Assembly (NCBI GenBank): GCA_900465675.1
Contig: UBJR01000008.1
Location: forward strand, 62,001 to 126,000
From: Hyphomicrobiales bacterium
GTDB lineage: Bacteria > Pseudomonadota > Alphaproteobacteria > Rhizobiales > Rhizobiaceae
Direction: 5' to 3'
Length of the DNA: 64,000 nt
A model generated the notes under the pieces. The model saw nothing but the letters and a program-made list of their open reading frames with translations. It ran no database searches and had not been told where the DNA came from. Below, one piece after another: positions 26,084-34,791 of the stretch. The position numbers and the translations under genes are program-made. The first letter of the stretch is position 1; each line of letters opens with the position of its first letter.

Positions 26084-26773
26084 TCAGAGCGCGCCTTCCC
26101 ATTCGGAAAGTGCGGCAACGACACCCGGAAGATCGCTCATCCGCGAGATCACCGTTTCCGCACCCGCATCCGTAAGGTGGTCGGCATGCGAGGGATAGCT
26201 GTGCGACGCACCGGTAAAGCCGATGACGCGCATACCGGCGCTACGGGCCGCATGGACGCCATGAACGGAGTCCTCGACGACAACGGTGCGCGACGGCGAA
26301 ACGCCCATCTTCTCTGCGCCATGCAGGAAAATGTCCGGCTTCGGCTTGGTGCGGTCGGGCCCGAGATCCTTTGCCGAAAAGATGTTCGGCGCAAACAGCG
26401 GCTTGAGGCCGACCTTGCCGAGCATCATGTCGAGGCGCGCAGAGCTCGAATTGGAGCAGATGCAGCGCTGCAGATCGAGCTTGGCGATAGCAGCGGCGAC
26501 ACCGGCGATCGCCTCGACATCCTGCTGGAGCTTGAGGTCGAGCAGCTTCTCGGACTTGTCGAGCAGCGAGGCCGAAAGCGGGATACTGGCATCACGCTCG
26601 ACCTGCAGAAGAATGTTCTTCCAGGTCAGGCCTGCAAAGCGCTCGGCCATCTCTTCCGGGCTGATCGGGTAACCGGCCTCGGTGAGAAGGGCGGATTCGA
26701 CTTGCGCCGCGATGATTTCGGAATCGACCAGAACGCCGTCACAGTCGAAGATAATGAGGTCGAAGCCCTGCAT
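26084..26773 (-). CDS. HAD family hydrolase, beta-phosphoglucomutase-like
   Basis: A 229-aa phosphatase or phosphomutase of HAD subfamily IA. Motif I is IIFDCDGVLVDSE, motif II CSNSSSARL, motif III the Lys in RTKPKPDIF, and motif IV VVVEDSVHGVHAARSAGM. An alpha-helical cap lies between motifs I and II. Sugar phosphates are likely substrates, but the exact one cannot be told. The ATG at 26773 (MQGFDLIIF) fits the family; a longer frame to 26824 is open. No operon partner is visible. Confidence 0.88.
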   Translation of the reverse strand: MQGFDLIIFDCDGVLVDSEIIAAQVESALLTEAGYPISPEEMAERFAGLTWKNILLQVERDASIPLSASLLDKSEKLLDLKLQQDVEAIAGVAAAIAKLDLQRCICSNSSSARLDMMLGKVGLKPLFAPNIFSAKDLGPDRTKPKPDIFLHGAEKMGVSPSRTVVVEDSVHGVHAARSAGMRVIGFTGASHSYPSHADHLTDAGAETVISRMSDLPGVVAALSEWEGAL

Positions 26774-26953
26774 GTTCGTCCAGCCTTGTTGGGGATGGCG
26801 GCGGTTTACACGATGGCGTTCCAAAGCTCAACGGGGGCGTTGACATGGCAGCGATGCGCGCTGTGGGCGGCTTGTCGCCGCCGAATGCCATTTGCGCCGG
26901 AAGGCACCGCAGGATAGCCTCGCCAAGCCGATTCCCGCGCATTACTGGACAGC

Positions 26954-27619
26954 ATGGCCAAGGAACCCGAAGACACGATCGCAAGCCGCATCAGCCGCAT
27001 CCTGGCGGAGCGTATCGTGCATGGTGAACTGGCCGCCGGCGTCAGGCTTCGGCAGGACCATATCGCCGAGGAATTCGGCACCAGCCATGTGCCGGTGCGC
27101 GAAGCCTTCCGCCGCCTCGAAGCGCAGGGGCTGGCGATCAGCGAGCCGCGCCGCGGTGTGCGCGTTGCCTCTTTCGATCTGGAAGAGGTGCGTGAAGTCG
27201 CCGAAATGCGCGCGGCGCTTGAGGTTCTGGCGCTCCGCCACGCCGCCAAGCATCTGACATCGGCGATCCTCGATGCCGCCGAGCAGGCGACCCGGGATGG
27301 CGATGCGGCAGCCGACGTGCATGCCTGGGAAGAGGCGAACCGCCGCTTCCACCGGCTGATCCTCGCGCCCTGCAACATGAACCGCCTATTGGCGGCGATC
27401 GACGATCTGCATGCGGCAAGCGCCCGGTTTCTGTTCTCGGCCTGGCGTTCCGGATGGGAAAAGCGCACCGACCACGATCACCGCGCCATCCTGCTGGCGC
27501 TACGCCAGGGCCGCATCGATGAGGCAGCCGTCATCCTGCAGAAGCATGTGCAATGGATCGGCCGTTCTCCCTCGGCGCGAAAGCCCGGCGAGCCGGAAGC
27601 CTTCGCCATCGTCGGCTGA
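26954..27619 (+). CDS. GntR family regulator, FadR/FCD subgroup
   Basis: A 221-aa transcription factor. The N-terminal winged helix reads RIVHGELAAGVRLRQDHIAEEFGTSHVPVREAFRRLEAQGL, the classical GntR pattern. The all-helical FCD effector domain follows, with EMRAALEVLALRHAA, a metal-binding NRRFHRLI and DHRAILLAL. FCD regulators usually sense organic acids made from nearby catabolic substrates, but neighbouring genes give no clue. It ends only 5 bp before the stop of the convergent arsR gene. Confidence 0.9.
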   Translation: MAKEPEDTIASRISRILAERIVHGELAAGVRLRQDHIAEEFGTSHVPVREAFRRLEAQGLAISEPRRGVRVASFDLEEVREVAEMRAALEVLALRHAAKHLTSAILDAAEQATRDGDAAADVHAWEEANRRFHRLILAPCNMNRLLAAIDDLHAASARFLFSAWRSGWEKRTDHDHRAILLALRQGRIDEAAVILQKHVQWIGRSPSARKPGEPEAFAIVG

Positions 27620-27624
27620 TTGGC

Positions 27625-28311
27625 TCAGGCCTCGACCGGAAAGAGCTGCAGAAACTGGCGCTCGCCTTCGGGCGAAAAGATCACCGAGCGGCTTTCTGCC
27701 GTGCGCCGCGCCCAGCCCTTGTCGAAGAAGTTGGAAAGCAGCGCCTTGCCGAGGCTGCCCGCCAGATGCGCGCGCCGCTCGCTCCAGTCGAGGCAGGAGC
27801 GGCAGAGCGGGCGGCGCGAGGATTTCAGGCCGTGCAGGTCTATGCCGATGCACTGGAACCGGTCCTCGCCCTTTGCCGTCACTGCCAGTCCATCGCCGAT
27901 GGCGTCGATCGCCCCGGAGGCGACGAGGCTGTCCAGCATCCGCACGCCGTAATCGCCAGCCAGATGATCGTAGCAGATGCGTGCCTTGCGCAGCGCCGGT
28001 TCTTTCGGTCCCGGCTGGTGGCGCAGATGCCCGCGCCCGGCGGCAAAGCCCATGATGCTTTCGAGCAGCTTGCCGACGCCATCATCGGCAAGAGTGAAAT
28101 AGCGGTGGCGCCCCTGCTTGCGTTGCGAAAGCAGGCTGCCGGCCTCAAGCTTGGCAAGATGCGTGCTTGCCGTCTGCAGCGTAATGCCGCCGGCAGCCGC
28201 AAGCTCCGTCGCCGTCAGCGCCTTGCCACCCATCAGCGCCGTCAGCATGTTGGCGCGGGCGGGATCGCCGATAAGCGAGCCGATCTGAGCGATATCTGGT
28301 CCTTCTTTCAT
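27625..28311 (-). CDS. ArsR family (winged-helix) regulator
   Basis: A 228-aa regulator. The DNA-binding part is IGDPARANMLTALMGGKALTATELAAAGGITLQTASTHLAKLEAGSLL, an ArsR-type helix-turn-helix. The C-terminal extension with CRSCLDWSERRAHLAGSLGKALL is shared by a rhizobial subgroup; the C-x2-C there could bind metal or sense thiols, but this is inference. The start at 28311 (MKEGPDIAQ) lies inside a palindrome, so autoregulation is likely. It is divergent from the NIPSNAP/monooxygenase pair, which is its probable target. Confidence 0.88.
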   Translation of the reverse strand: MKEGPDIAQIGSLIGDPARANMLTALMGGKALTATELAAAGGITLQTASTHLAKLEAGSLLSQRKQGRHRYFTLADDGVGKLLESIMGFAAGRGHLRHQPGPKEPALRKARICYDHLAGDYGVRMLDSLVASGAIDAIGDGLAVTAKGEDRFQCIGIDLHGLKSSRRPLCRSCLDWSERRAHLAGSLGKALLSNFFDKGWARRTAESRSVIFSPEGERQFLQLFPVEA

Positions 28312-28334
28312 ACTTCGATCGTAACCGAAGCATG
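28309..28334. promoter_or_regulatory. Palindrome overlapping the arsR start
   Basis: CATACTTCG and CGAAGCATG are 9-nt arms with one mismatch and an 8-nt spacer. The left arm covers the arsR start codon, and the whole lies within the 71-bp gap to the NIPSNAP gene. This is a plausible operator for the ArsR protein controlling both directions. Confidence 0.5.
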
Positions 28335-28382
28335 TCGGCGCCGCAACATGGCAATCTCGTCTCACAACAACAGGAGAAAGAG

Positions 28383-28712
28383 ATGCTCACCTGCTTCATC
28401 CGCTACGAGATCGACCCGTTCAAGAAGGAAGCCTTCGCCGAATATGCCCGCACCTGGGGGCAGGCGATCCCGCAGAACGGCGCCGACCTGATCGGCTATT
28501 TCGCCCCGCACGAGGGCTCGCTGACAACAGCTTACGGTGTCTACAACATCGAAAGCCTTGCCGCCTACGAAGCCTACCGTGCGAGGCTCGCCGCCGATCC
28601 GCGCGGCCGCGAAAACTACGAATTTGCCAAGCGCGAGCGCTTCATCCTCAGGGAGGACCGGATCTTCCTGAAAAATGTCTCCGCACCCCATGCTAAGCTG
28701 GTGCTGCCATGA
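28383..28712 (+). CDS. NIPSNAP family protein
   Basis: A 109-aa protein with the ferredoxin-like dimeric alpha-beta fold: TCFIRYEIDPFKKEAFAEYARTWG at the start and a late ILREDRIFLKNV segment. NIPSNAP proteins are small dimers of unsettled function. The ATG at 28383 follows CAGGAGAAAGAG. Its TGA stop overlaps the next ATG (ATGA). Together with the divergent ArsR gene and the following monooxygenase-like gene it forms a compact cassette. Confidence 0.85.
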   Translation: MLTCFIRYEIDPFKKEAFAEYARTWGQAIPQNGADLIGYFAPHEGSLTTAYGVYNIESLAAYEAYRARLAADPRGRENYEFAKRERFILREDRIFLKNVSAPHAKLVLP

Positions 28713-29065
28713 TCGCCGTCATCTTCGAGGTCGTACCCTTCCTGGGCGAGCGCCACAAATATCTCGATCTGGCGGGAGAGCTGCGCGCCGAACTGGAGAG
28801 CATGGATGGCTTCGTCTCCATCGAGCGCTTCGAAAGCCTGACGATGCGCGGCAAGATCCTGTCGCTCTCCTTCTGGCGCGATGAGGAGGCCATCAAGGGC
28901 TGGCGCAACCGCGAGGCGCACCGCAATGCACAGGCGGCCGGCCGCAACGGCGTCTTTGCCGATTACCGCCTGCGTATCGGCCACATCGTCCGCGATTACG
29001 GCATGTTCGAGCGCGAAGAGGCGCCGGATGACAGCCGCAAGGTCCACGACACCGCCGGCGCTTGA
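28709..29065 (+). CDS. Antibiotic biosynthesis monooxygenase-like protein
   Basis: A 118-aa ABM-domain protein, another small dimeric alpha-beta barrel. The pattern MIAVIFEVVPFLGERHKYLDLA, GFVSIERFES and ILSLSFWRDEEAIKGWRN is typical of the family, which includes cofactor-free monooxygenases and haem-degrading enzymes. Haem-binding residues cannot be confirmed. It is translationally coupled to the NIPSNAP gene by ATGA and ends at a hairpin. It is probably controlled by the divergent ArsR protein. Confidence 0.85.
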   Translation: MIAVIFEVVPFLGERHKYLDLAGELRAELESMDGFVSIERFESLTMRGKILSLSFWRDEEAIKGWRNREAHRNAQAAGRNGVFADYRLRIGHIVRDYGMFEREEAPDDSRKVHDTAGA

Positions 29066-29083
29066 AAGGGCCAAGACAACGAA

Positions 29084-29111
29084 GGCGTGCCGGCGAAAAT
29101 TCCGGCATGCC
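29084..29111 (+). terminator. Hairpin after the monooxygenase gene
   Basis: GGCGTGCCGG and CCGGCATGCC form a 10-bp stem (one G-T pair) with a loop of about 8 nt, 18 bp after the stop. No T-tract follows, so termination may be weak or Rho-assisted. The next 150 bp, up to the TadG-like gene, are clearly AT-richer than the surroundings and hold no gene I can support. Confidence 0.5.
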
Positions 29112-29268
29112 ACCAGTGATAGAATAAAATTGAAATATCACTTCTATCTAAAGTATTTATCGCCTTTCTATTTCAGTCACGAAGCCGTGAAAACGCTTCC
29201 ATGCTTACTCTATATTATCGAATGGTGTGCATAACGGCACTATATTTTAGCTCCGAGGCATACTCAAA

Positions 29269-30642
29269 ATGCGTTCTTTACGTCCCTTTCTCAAGGACCG
29301 GCGTGGCAATTTCGGTGTCATGACGGCAATCCTGATGGTGCCGCTGCTCGGCGCTGCAGGTCTTGCTGTCGACTACAGCGACCAGAGCGAGCTTCGGACC
29401 GAACTGATGGAGGCAGCCGATGCCGCAGCCCTCGGCGCCATCTCCCCGCAGTCGTCAGGCTACAAGGCGATCCAGTCGATGACCGGCGACGGTGAGGTCA
29501 GCATTGCCGAGCAGGATGCGCAACAGATGTTCATGGCACAGCGCTCAAGCGGCCTTAGCCAGACTGCCGGCTCGCTGCCTATCAACGTTTCGATCAAGGT
29601 CGCCAAGCAAAGCGGTGTCGTCACCTCCACCGTCAATTTCGGGACGCAGGCGCCGACCACGTTCATGAAGATCCTGGGCATCAATTCCATGCCTGTCAGC
29701 GGCACGGCGACCGCCTCCAGCGGCGGCATGTCAAGCGCCAGCTACACCGATTTTTACCTGCTGCTCGACAATACCCCGTCGATGGGCATCGGCGCGACGC
29801 AGGCCGATATCGACGCGCTTGTGAAGGCGACCGCAAATGCCCCGGATGCCGCGGGCCGCAACTGTGCCTTCGCCTGCCATATGGTCTGGGGCAGCGGCGT
29901 CGAAAACACGGACAGCAACTATCTCATCGCCCGCGCCAACGATATCACGCTGCGGATCGACGTGGTGACCGAGGCCGTCAAGGGGCTTATGGACGACGCG
30001 GCCGGGGAAACCCAGCCGAACCAGTACCGCTTCGCCGCCTATACGTTTGGCGCCGCGGCCTCTGAAACGGCGCCCTATTACGGCATCCAGCGGATCGCAA
30101 CCCTGACCGGCGATCTCTCGACCATGCGCAACGCCATTGGCCAGATCAACCTGATGACGACGCAGCACCACCAGTTCAACGAGGATGCGCTGACGAGCTT
30201 CGACACGGCGTTGACCAGCATCGGCAAGGAAATCAAGACCGATGGCGGCACCGGCGCCAGCACCGGCGACCGCCAGGAAGTGGTGTTCTTCGTGACCGAC
30301 GGCCTGGGCGACAGCCGCAAAAGCAGCTGCACCGGCGGCTCCTGGTGGTCCAACCCCGACCGCTGTCTGCAGCCGATCGACCCGAAGCTCTGCTCGGCGC
30401 TGAAGGATCGCGGCATCAAGGTCGCCGTGCTCTACACCACCTACCTGCCGATCCCCACCGATCCGATCTGGAACCAGGCGATCAATCCGGTCTTTGCCAA
30501 GAATATCGGACCGAACCTGAAAGCCTGCGCCACCGAGGGGCTGTTCTTTGAGGTCAAACCCACCGACGACATGGCCGCCTCGATGTCGGCCTTGTTCAGC
30601 AAGGCGGCGAGCGCCACGAGCGGCCTCAGGCTGACGAATTGA
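29269..30642 (+). CDS. TadG-like pilus assembly protein with vWA domain
   Basis: A 457-aa protein. The N-terminus LKDRRGNFGVMTAILMVPLLGAAGLAVDYSD is the TadE/TadG-type prepilin-like signal: a basic stretch, the RGNF motif and one membrane helix. A von Willebrand A-like domain follows from about 160, beginning YLLLDNTPSMGIG, where the MIDAS motif DxSxS reads DNTPS. Later cysteines (CAFACHM, SSCTGGSWWSNPDRC, KLCS) suggest periplasmic disulfides. It may belong to a Flp/Tad surface apparatus, but no other tad genes are nearby, so it is an orphan. The upstream region is AT-rich. Confidence 0.82.
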   Translation: MRSLRPFLKDRRGNFGVMTAILMVPLLGAAGLAVDYSDQSELRTELMEAADAAALGAISPQSSGYKAIQSMTGDGEVSIAEQDAQQMFMAQRSSGLSQTAGSLPINVSIKVAKQSGVVTSTVNFGTQAPTTFMKILGINSMPVSGTATASSGGMSSASYTDFYLLLDNTPSMGIGATQADIDALVKATANAPDAAGRNCAFACHMVWGSGVENTDSNYLIARANDITLRIDVVTEAVKGLMDDAAGETQPNQYRFAAYTFGAAASETAPYYGIQRIATLTGDLSTMRNAIGQINLMTTQHHQFNEDALTSFDTALTSIGKEIKTDGGTGASTGDRQEVVFFVTDGLGDSRKSSCTGGSWWSNPDRCLQPIDPKLCSALKDRGIKVAVLYTTYLPIPTDPIWNQAINPVFAKNIGPNLKACATEGLFFEVKPTDDMAASMSALFSKAASATSGLRLTN

Positions 30643-30646
30643 GGGG

Positions 30647-30676
30647 AGGCGGGCCAGGTGCCTGCCTTTTCATTTT
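30647..30676 (+). terminator. Terminator after the TadG-like gene
   Basis: GGCGGGC and GCCTGCC pair (one G-T) around a 5-nt loop, followed by TTTTCATTTT. It lies 5 bp after the stop codon. Confidence 0.65.
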
Positions 30677-30727
30677 CTGCGTGTATAGTTCGATAATTTC
30701 CCGAAATCGCTCACCGCTTCAGGCTTT

Positions 30728-30747
30728 GGTAACCAAACTGGGTAACC
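30728..30747. repeat. Direct repeat upstream of ccrM
   Basis: GGTAACC occurs at 30728-30734 and again at 30741-30747, 13 bp apart, about 45-60 bp before the ccrM start. Tandem short motifs of this kind are often binding sites for a response regulator. No match to the CtrA spacing (TTAA-n7-TTAA) was found. Confidence 0.4.
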
Positions 30748-30778
30748 ATAACGGTCAGTTAAAAGCGTAAGTGTATGA

Positions 30779-31921
<1,143 letters not shown>

Positions 31922-31946
31922 CGTAAGCCTTTACCGATCGAGACTA

Positions 31947-32025
31947 CCTTCTTCCGGTGTTTGTACCTCCAGTTACGGAAGAAGGCTCATGGCGCCCGGG
32001 ATCAACACCCCGGGCGCCTTTCTTT
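31947..32025 (+). terminator. Inverted repeat and terminator after ccrM
   Basis: Two structures follow the ccrM stop. CCTTCTTCCG (31947-31956) and CGGAAGAAGG (31976-31985) are perfect 10-bp arms around 19 nt. Five bases later GGCGCCCGG and CCGGGCGCC (31991-32019) form a strong stem followed by TTTCTTTT. The second is a clear intrinsic terminator; the first is an extra 3'-UTR stem of unknown use. Confidence 0.8.
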
Positions 32026-32090
32026 TGATCTTGCTAACTTGCCGCGTCCCATCGTTAACTGGCAGCCAATGCGTGATCTTGGGGGCTGTC

Positions 32091-32561
32091 ATGTATTTCG
32101 CAACAGTGCTTTTGTTGATGCTGGTATTGCCCGTCGTTTCCGTGATTTCGGAAGCGGTCTTCGCCGGCAATGCCGATCTGCTTTTTCTCGTCGGCAGGTG
32201 GTTCGTGTTCTGGGGCGTCGGCCTGCGCCTTCTGCTCGCTGGTCTCAAGCAGGTCGCCCAGCCGTCCTTTACGGCTGAAAAGATCTTCGGCATCACTGAC
32301 GAGAAAGCCTTTGCGCTGGTCCAGGAGATCGGCTTCGGCAATCTGTCGATCGGATTGCTGGGTGCAGCGAGCCTTTTCCAGCCGAACTGGGTAGTGCCGG
32401 CTGCACTGGTCGGCTGCATTTTCTTCGGTCTGGCTGGGCTGAAACACCTTACGCAGCCGTCGAGGAACAGAAACGAGACCATTGCCATGCTCTCCGACAT
32501 CGGCATCTCTGCCGTGCTTGCCATCTATCTCGCCGCCCACGTCCTGACTTTCGCAGCGTAG
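32091..32561 (+). CDS. Small four-helix membrane protein
   Basis: A 156-aa protein with four hydrophobic stretches (about 1-20, 30-50, 85-110 and 130-155). Between the second and third lies PSFTAEKIFGITDEKAFALVQEIGFGNLSIGLLG, which resembles DUF6790-type membrane proteins of proteobacteria; this assignment is tentative. The function is unknown. GGGGG at 32081-32085 precedes the ATG at 32091; a GTG at 32073 is also possible. The long in-frame extension back to 31710 overlaps ccrM and is not coding. Confidence 0.7.
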   Translation: MYFATVLLLMLVLPVVSVISEAVFAGNADLLFLVGRWFVFWGVGLRLLLAGLKQVAQPSFTAEKIFGITDEKAFALVQEIGFGNLSIGLLGAASLFQPNWVVPAALVGCIFFGLAGLKHLTQPSRNRNETIAMLSDIGISAVLAIYLAAHVLTFAA

Positions 32562-32589
32562 AAACGCGTCGCGTCAGGCAAACAGAAAA

Positions 32590-32612
32590 ACGCCCGGAAC
32601 GTATCCGGGCGT
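32590..32612. terminator. Bidirectional terminator
   Basis: ACGCCCGGA and TCCGGGCGT are perfect 9-bp arms with a 5-nt loop. The minus strand continues TTTTTCTGTTTG, a good terminator for the 32637-33557 gene; it also lies 28 bp after the convergent membrane-protein gene. Confidence 0.78.
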
Positions 32613-32636
32613 CTAGTTTGATCGCAGGTCGGGCTT

Positions 32637-33557
32637 TCAGTGTCTCAGAAGCGCCTCGCGCTCTTCATCGTCATCCCGCTGGCGTCCACCGATCGCGGCC
32701 GACACACTGGCGATGAAGGCGCCGACGAGCAGCGACATGGCGCCGATCAGCGCAACACCCGATGCCGTCTTGCGGGCCGTATCGGCGGCCTTCTGCGCCG
32801 CTACCTTCGCATCATCGATACGCTTCAGCACACCATCGACGCGGGTTTTTGCATCGGCTTCGGAAAGCCCGGTGCGCGAGGCAACCACTTGGTCGAGATA
32901 GGCACGATCGTCGGCAGAGATTTCGCCCTGCGCGGCACCGCTGACCAGCACGCGGGAAATCTCGGCGCTGACCGCTTCGTTGCTCTGGTTCTCAGGCGCA
33001 GCTCTGCCATCAGCCGGGCGCAGCAGCGCATCGGTGAAGTAGGATGTCGAGAAGCCGCCCGTATTGTCTGAACCGGACACTGCAGCCGCGGCTCCCGCGC
33101 CACCCACTGCCGCCGTTGCTCCAACCGCAGTCGCGGTCGCACTGGCACCGGCACTGACGAGCGAGGATACCGCCGAGCCCAGCAGGCCGATAACAATAAG
33201 CGTTGCCAATGCCCAGGCCAGAAAGCCATGCGCCGTATCGCGGAAGAACACCTCATAGGTGTGAACCCCGACCCACTTTGAGCGAAGCCGGCCGGTGATA
33301 TAGCCGCCGAGCGCCGACGACGCCCATTGCACGACGATCAGCCACACAGCCGCCGTCGCCCCGATCGTCGCCAGCGAACTGCTGCTGTTGGCGAAGGGTG
33401 AAATCATCGTCAGCCCCAGTCCGGAGCCGATCAGCATGAATATCAGGGTGATCGCCGTGGCGGCCAGCGTGCCGGCGAGAATCGGTCCCCAGCTGACGGC
33501 CGAGGACGACGATTCCTGCGGAGCGCCGGTAACGACGCTCGATACGGGTTGCGACAT
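32637..33557 (-). CDS. Hypothetical membrane protein
   Basis: A 306-aa protein with hydrophobic helices near 25-50, 62-85, 110-160 (the last part an Ala/Gly/Val-rich stretch) and 270-290. A soluble helical region at about 200-265 (SADDRAYLDQVVASRTGLSEADAKTRVDGVLKRIDDAKVAAQKAADTARK is its general style) lies before the last helix, and the tail is acidic-basic. No characterised family is recognised; such proteins are widespread in Rhizobiales. It follows a 25-aa membrane ORF by 9 bp, with its own AGGAG, so the two form an operon. Confidence 0.75.
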   Translation of the reverse strand: MSQPVSSVVTGAPQESSSSAVSWGPILAGTLAATAITLIFMLIGSGLGLTMISPFANSSSSLATIGATAAVWLIVVQWASSALGGYITGRLRSKWVGVHTYEVFFRDTAHGFLAWALATLIVIGLLGSAVSSLVSAGASATATAVGATAAVGGAGAAAAVSGSDNTGGFSTSYFTDALLRPADGRAAPENQSNEAVSAEISRVLVSGAAQGEISADDRAYLDQVVASRTGLSEADAKTRVDGVLKRIDDAKVAAQKAADTARKTASGVALIGAMSLLVGAFIASVSAAIGGRQRDDDEEREALLRH

Positions 33558-33566
33558 CGTGATCTC

Positions 33567-33644
33567 CTAGTGCCAGAACAGAAGGATGATCAGGATCAGC
33601 GGAATCGGAACCCCGAGAAACCAAAGCAAAATACCTCTACCCAT
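33567..33644 (-). CDS. 25-aa membrane peptide
   Basis: A short ORF, MGRGILLWFLGVPIPLILII ending LLFWH. AGGAGG lies six bases before the ATG at 33644, a very strong ribosome-binding site. The peptide is a single membrane helix with a Pro-Ile-Pro kink and a terminal Trp-His. It is 9 bp upstream of the 306-aa membrane protein. Very similar tiny ORFs occur in other alphaproteobacteria as far as I recall, but no function is known. Confidence 0.6.
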   Translation of the reverse strand: MGRGILLWFLGVPIPLILIILLFWH

Positions 33645-33783
33645 CCTATTCCTCCTGCCGGCTCTGCCGGGCTGCTGATTGATGCCTGCCGCAAGTGAAG
33701 CGGCTGAGATCAAAACAACCGGAAAAGAAGAATGTTCCTGAAGTCTTTCAGCTGGTTGTGCGATTTGCAGAAATTGTTGCGCA

Positions 33784-33807
33784 AAGGGCGGCATCGCTGC
33801 CGCCCTT
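33784..33807 (-). terminator. Terminator of the mutY-HAD-NTF2 run
   Basis: AAGGGCGGCA and TGCCGCCCTT are perfect 10-bp arms with a 4-nt loop, 4 bp after the stop of the NTF2-like gene. The following T-tract on the minus strand is short. Confidence 0.65.
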
Positions 33808-33811
33808 CTGG

Positions 33812-34177
33812 TCAGAATGCCTGATAATCGGTTACCTGCACATGCGTGACGCGGCCATCCTCGTTGAAGGTGATGGTTTCCTCGCCCTCGCGGATCAGCG
33901 GCTTGCCGGTGCCGCTATGCGTTGCCCGGACCGACCAGACCGCGCGCCCGGCCCGCGGGCTCACCTTTTCCACCAGCATGTCGATCGCCGTCTGATCCGG
34001 GTAATCGTCGAAATACTTGCGGAACGCCGTCATGATCTGCTCGCGCCCGGCAAGGCTGCCGACGCCGTTCGAGACGTAGGTCGCGTCATCGGCGAAATAG
34101 TTCTCGATCGTCTGGAAATCGAGCGCATTGATCGCGCCATGGAAAAGCTTGATCTCTTCAACCGGATCGAATGCCAT
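33812..34177 (-). CDS. NTF2/SnoaL-like protein
   Basis: A 121-aa protein with the cone-shaped NTF2-like fold pattern: FHGAINALDFQTIENYFADDATYVSNGVGSLAGREQIM, then FRKYFDDYPDQTAIDMLVE and a final beta segment EETITFNEDGRVTHVQV. Members are ketosteroid-isomerase-like enzymes or binding proteins; the role here is unknown. It is the third gene after mutY and the HAD gene, 2 bp after the HAD stop. Confidence 0.8.
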   Translation of the reverse strand: MAFDPVEEIKLFHGAINALDFQTIENYFADDATYVSNGVGSLAGREQIMTAFRKYFDDYPDQTAIDMLVEKVSPRAGRAVWSVRATHSGTGKPLIREGEETITFNEDGRVTHVQVTDYQAF

Positions 34178-34179
34178 GA

Positions 34180-34788
34180 TCAGATCTCCACGCCATGTGT
34201 TCTGAGGTCGGCGCGCAGCTTGTCCGCACCGGTGAAATGCACGGCCTGCCAGCCGGCTTTCTGCGCGCCTTCGACATTGGCGACGGTGTCGTCGATGAAG
34301 ATGGATGTTGCCGGATCGAGGCCGAAGCTGTCGGCATGCATCTCGTAGATCGCCACATCCGGCTTGATCAGCTTCACATCGCCTGAGACGGTAACGCCGC
34401 GCGTCTTCGTCAGGAAGGGATAGCGAACCTGCGCCTCGCGAAACGTGTCGGACGCGAAATTCGTCAGCATCGTCACGTCATGGCCCCGGGCGATCAGCTC
34501 TTCCATCACCACGACGCTGTCGTCATAGGCATGCGGCACCATCTCGTGCCAGTATTTGCGGAAGTGCCGGATCTGCTCTTCGCGCTCCGGATGCGCGTCG
34601 ATCAGCAGCGCCTCGGCTTCTTCCCAGGAGCGACCGCGGTCCTGCTCGATGTTCCAGTCATGGGTGCAGACATTGTCGAAGAACCACTTGCGCTCTCCGG
34701 CATCGGGGATCAGCCGCTGGTAGGGCAGGCTCGGATCGTAGTGGATCAGCACTTTACCGATATCGAAGACAATATGATTGATGGGCAT
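34180..34788 (-). CDS. HAD family hydrolase
   Basis: A 202-aa HAD IA phosphatase. Motif I is VFDIGKVLIHYDPS, motif II MLTNFAS, motif III the Lys in KLIKPDVAIY and motif IV IFIDDTVANVEGAQKAGW. The residue two after the nucleophile Asp is Gly, where classical HAD phosphatases have Asp; this DxG variant is common in the YihX-like group. It lies 3 bp after the mutY stop and is probably co-transcribed with it, although a link to DNA repair is not implied. Confidence 0.87.
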   Translation of the reverse strand: MPINHIVFDIGKVLIHYDPSLPYQRLIPDAGERKWFFDNVCTHDWNIEQDRGRSWEEAEALLIDAHPEREEQIRHFRKYWHEMVPHAYDDSVVVMEELIARGHDVTMLTNFASDTFREAQVRYPFLTKTRGVTVSGDVKLIKPDVAIYEMHADSFGLDPATSIFIDDTVANVEGAQKAGWQAVHFTGADKLRADLRTHGVEI

Positions 34789-34791
34789 CTA

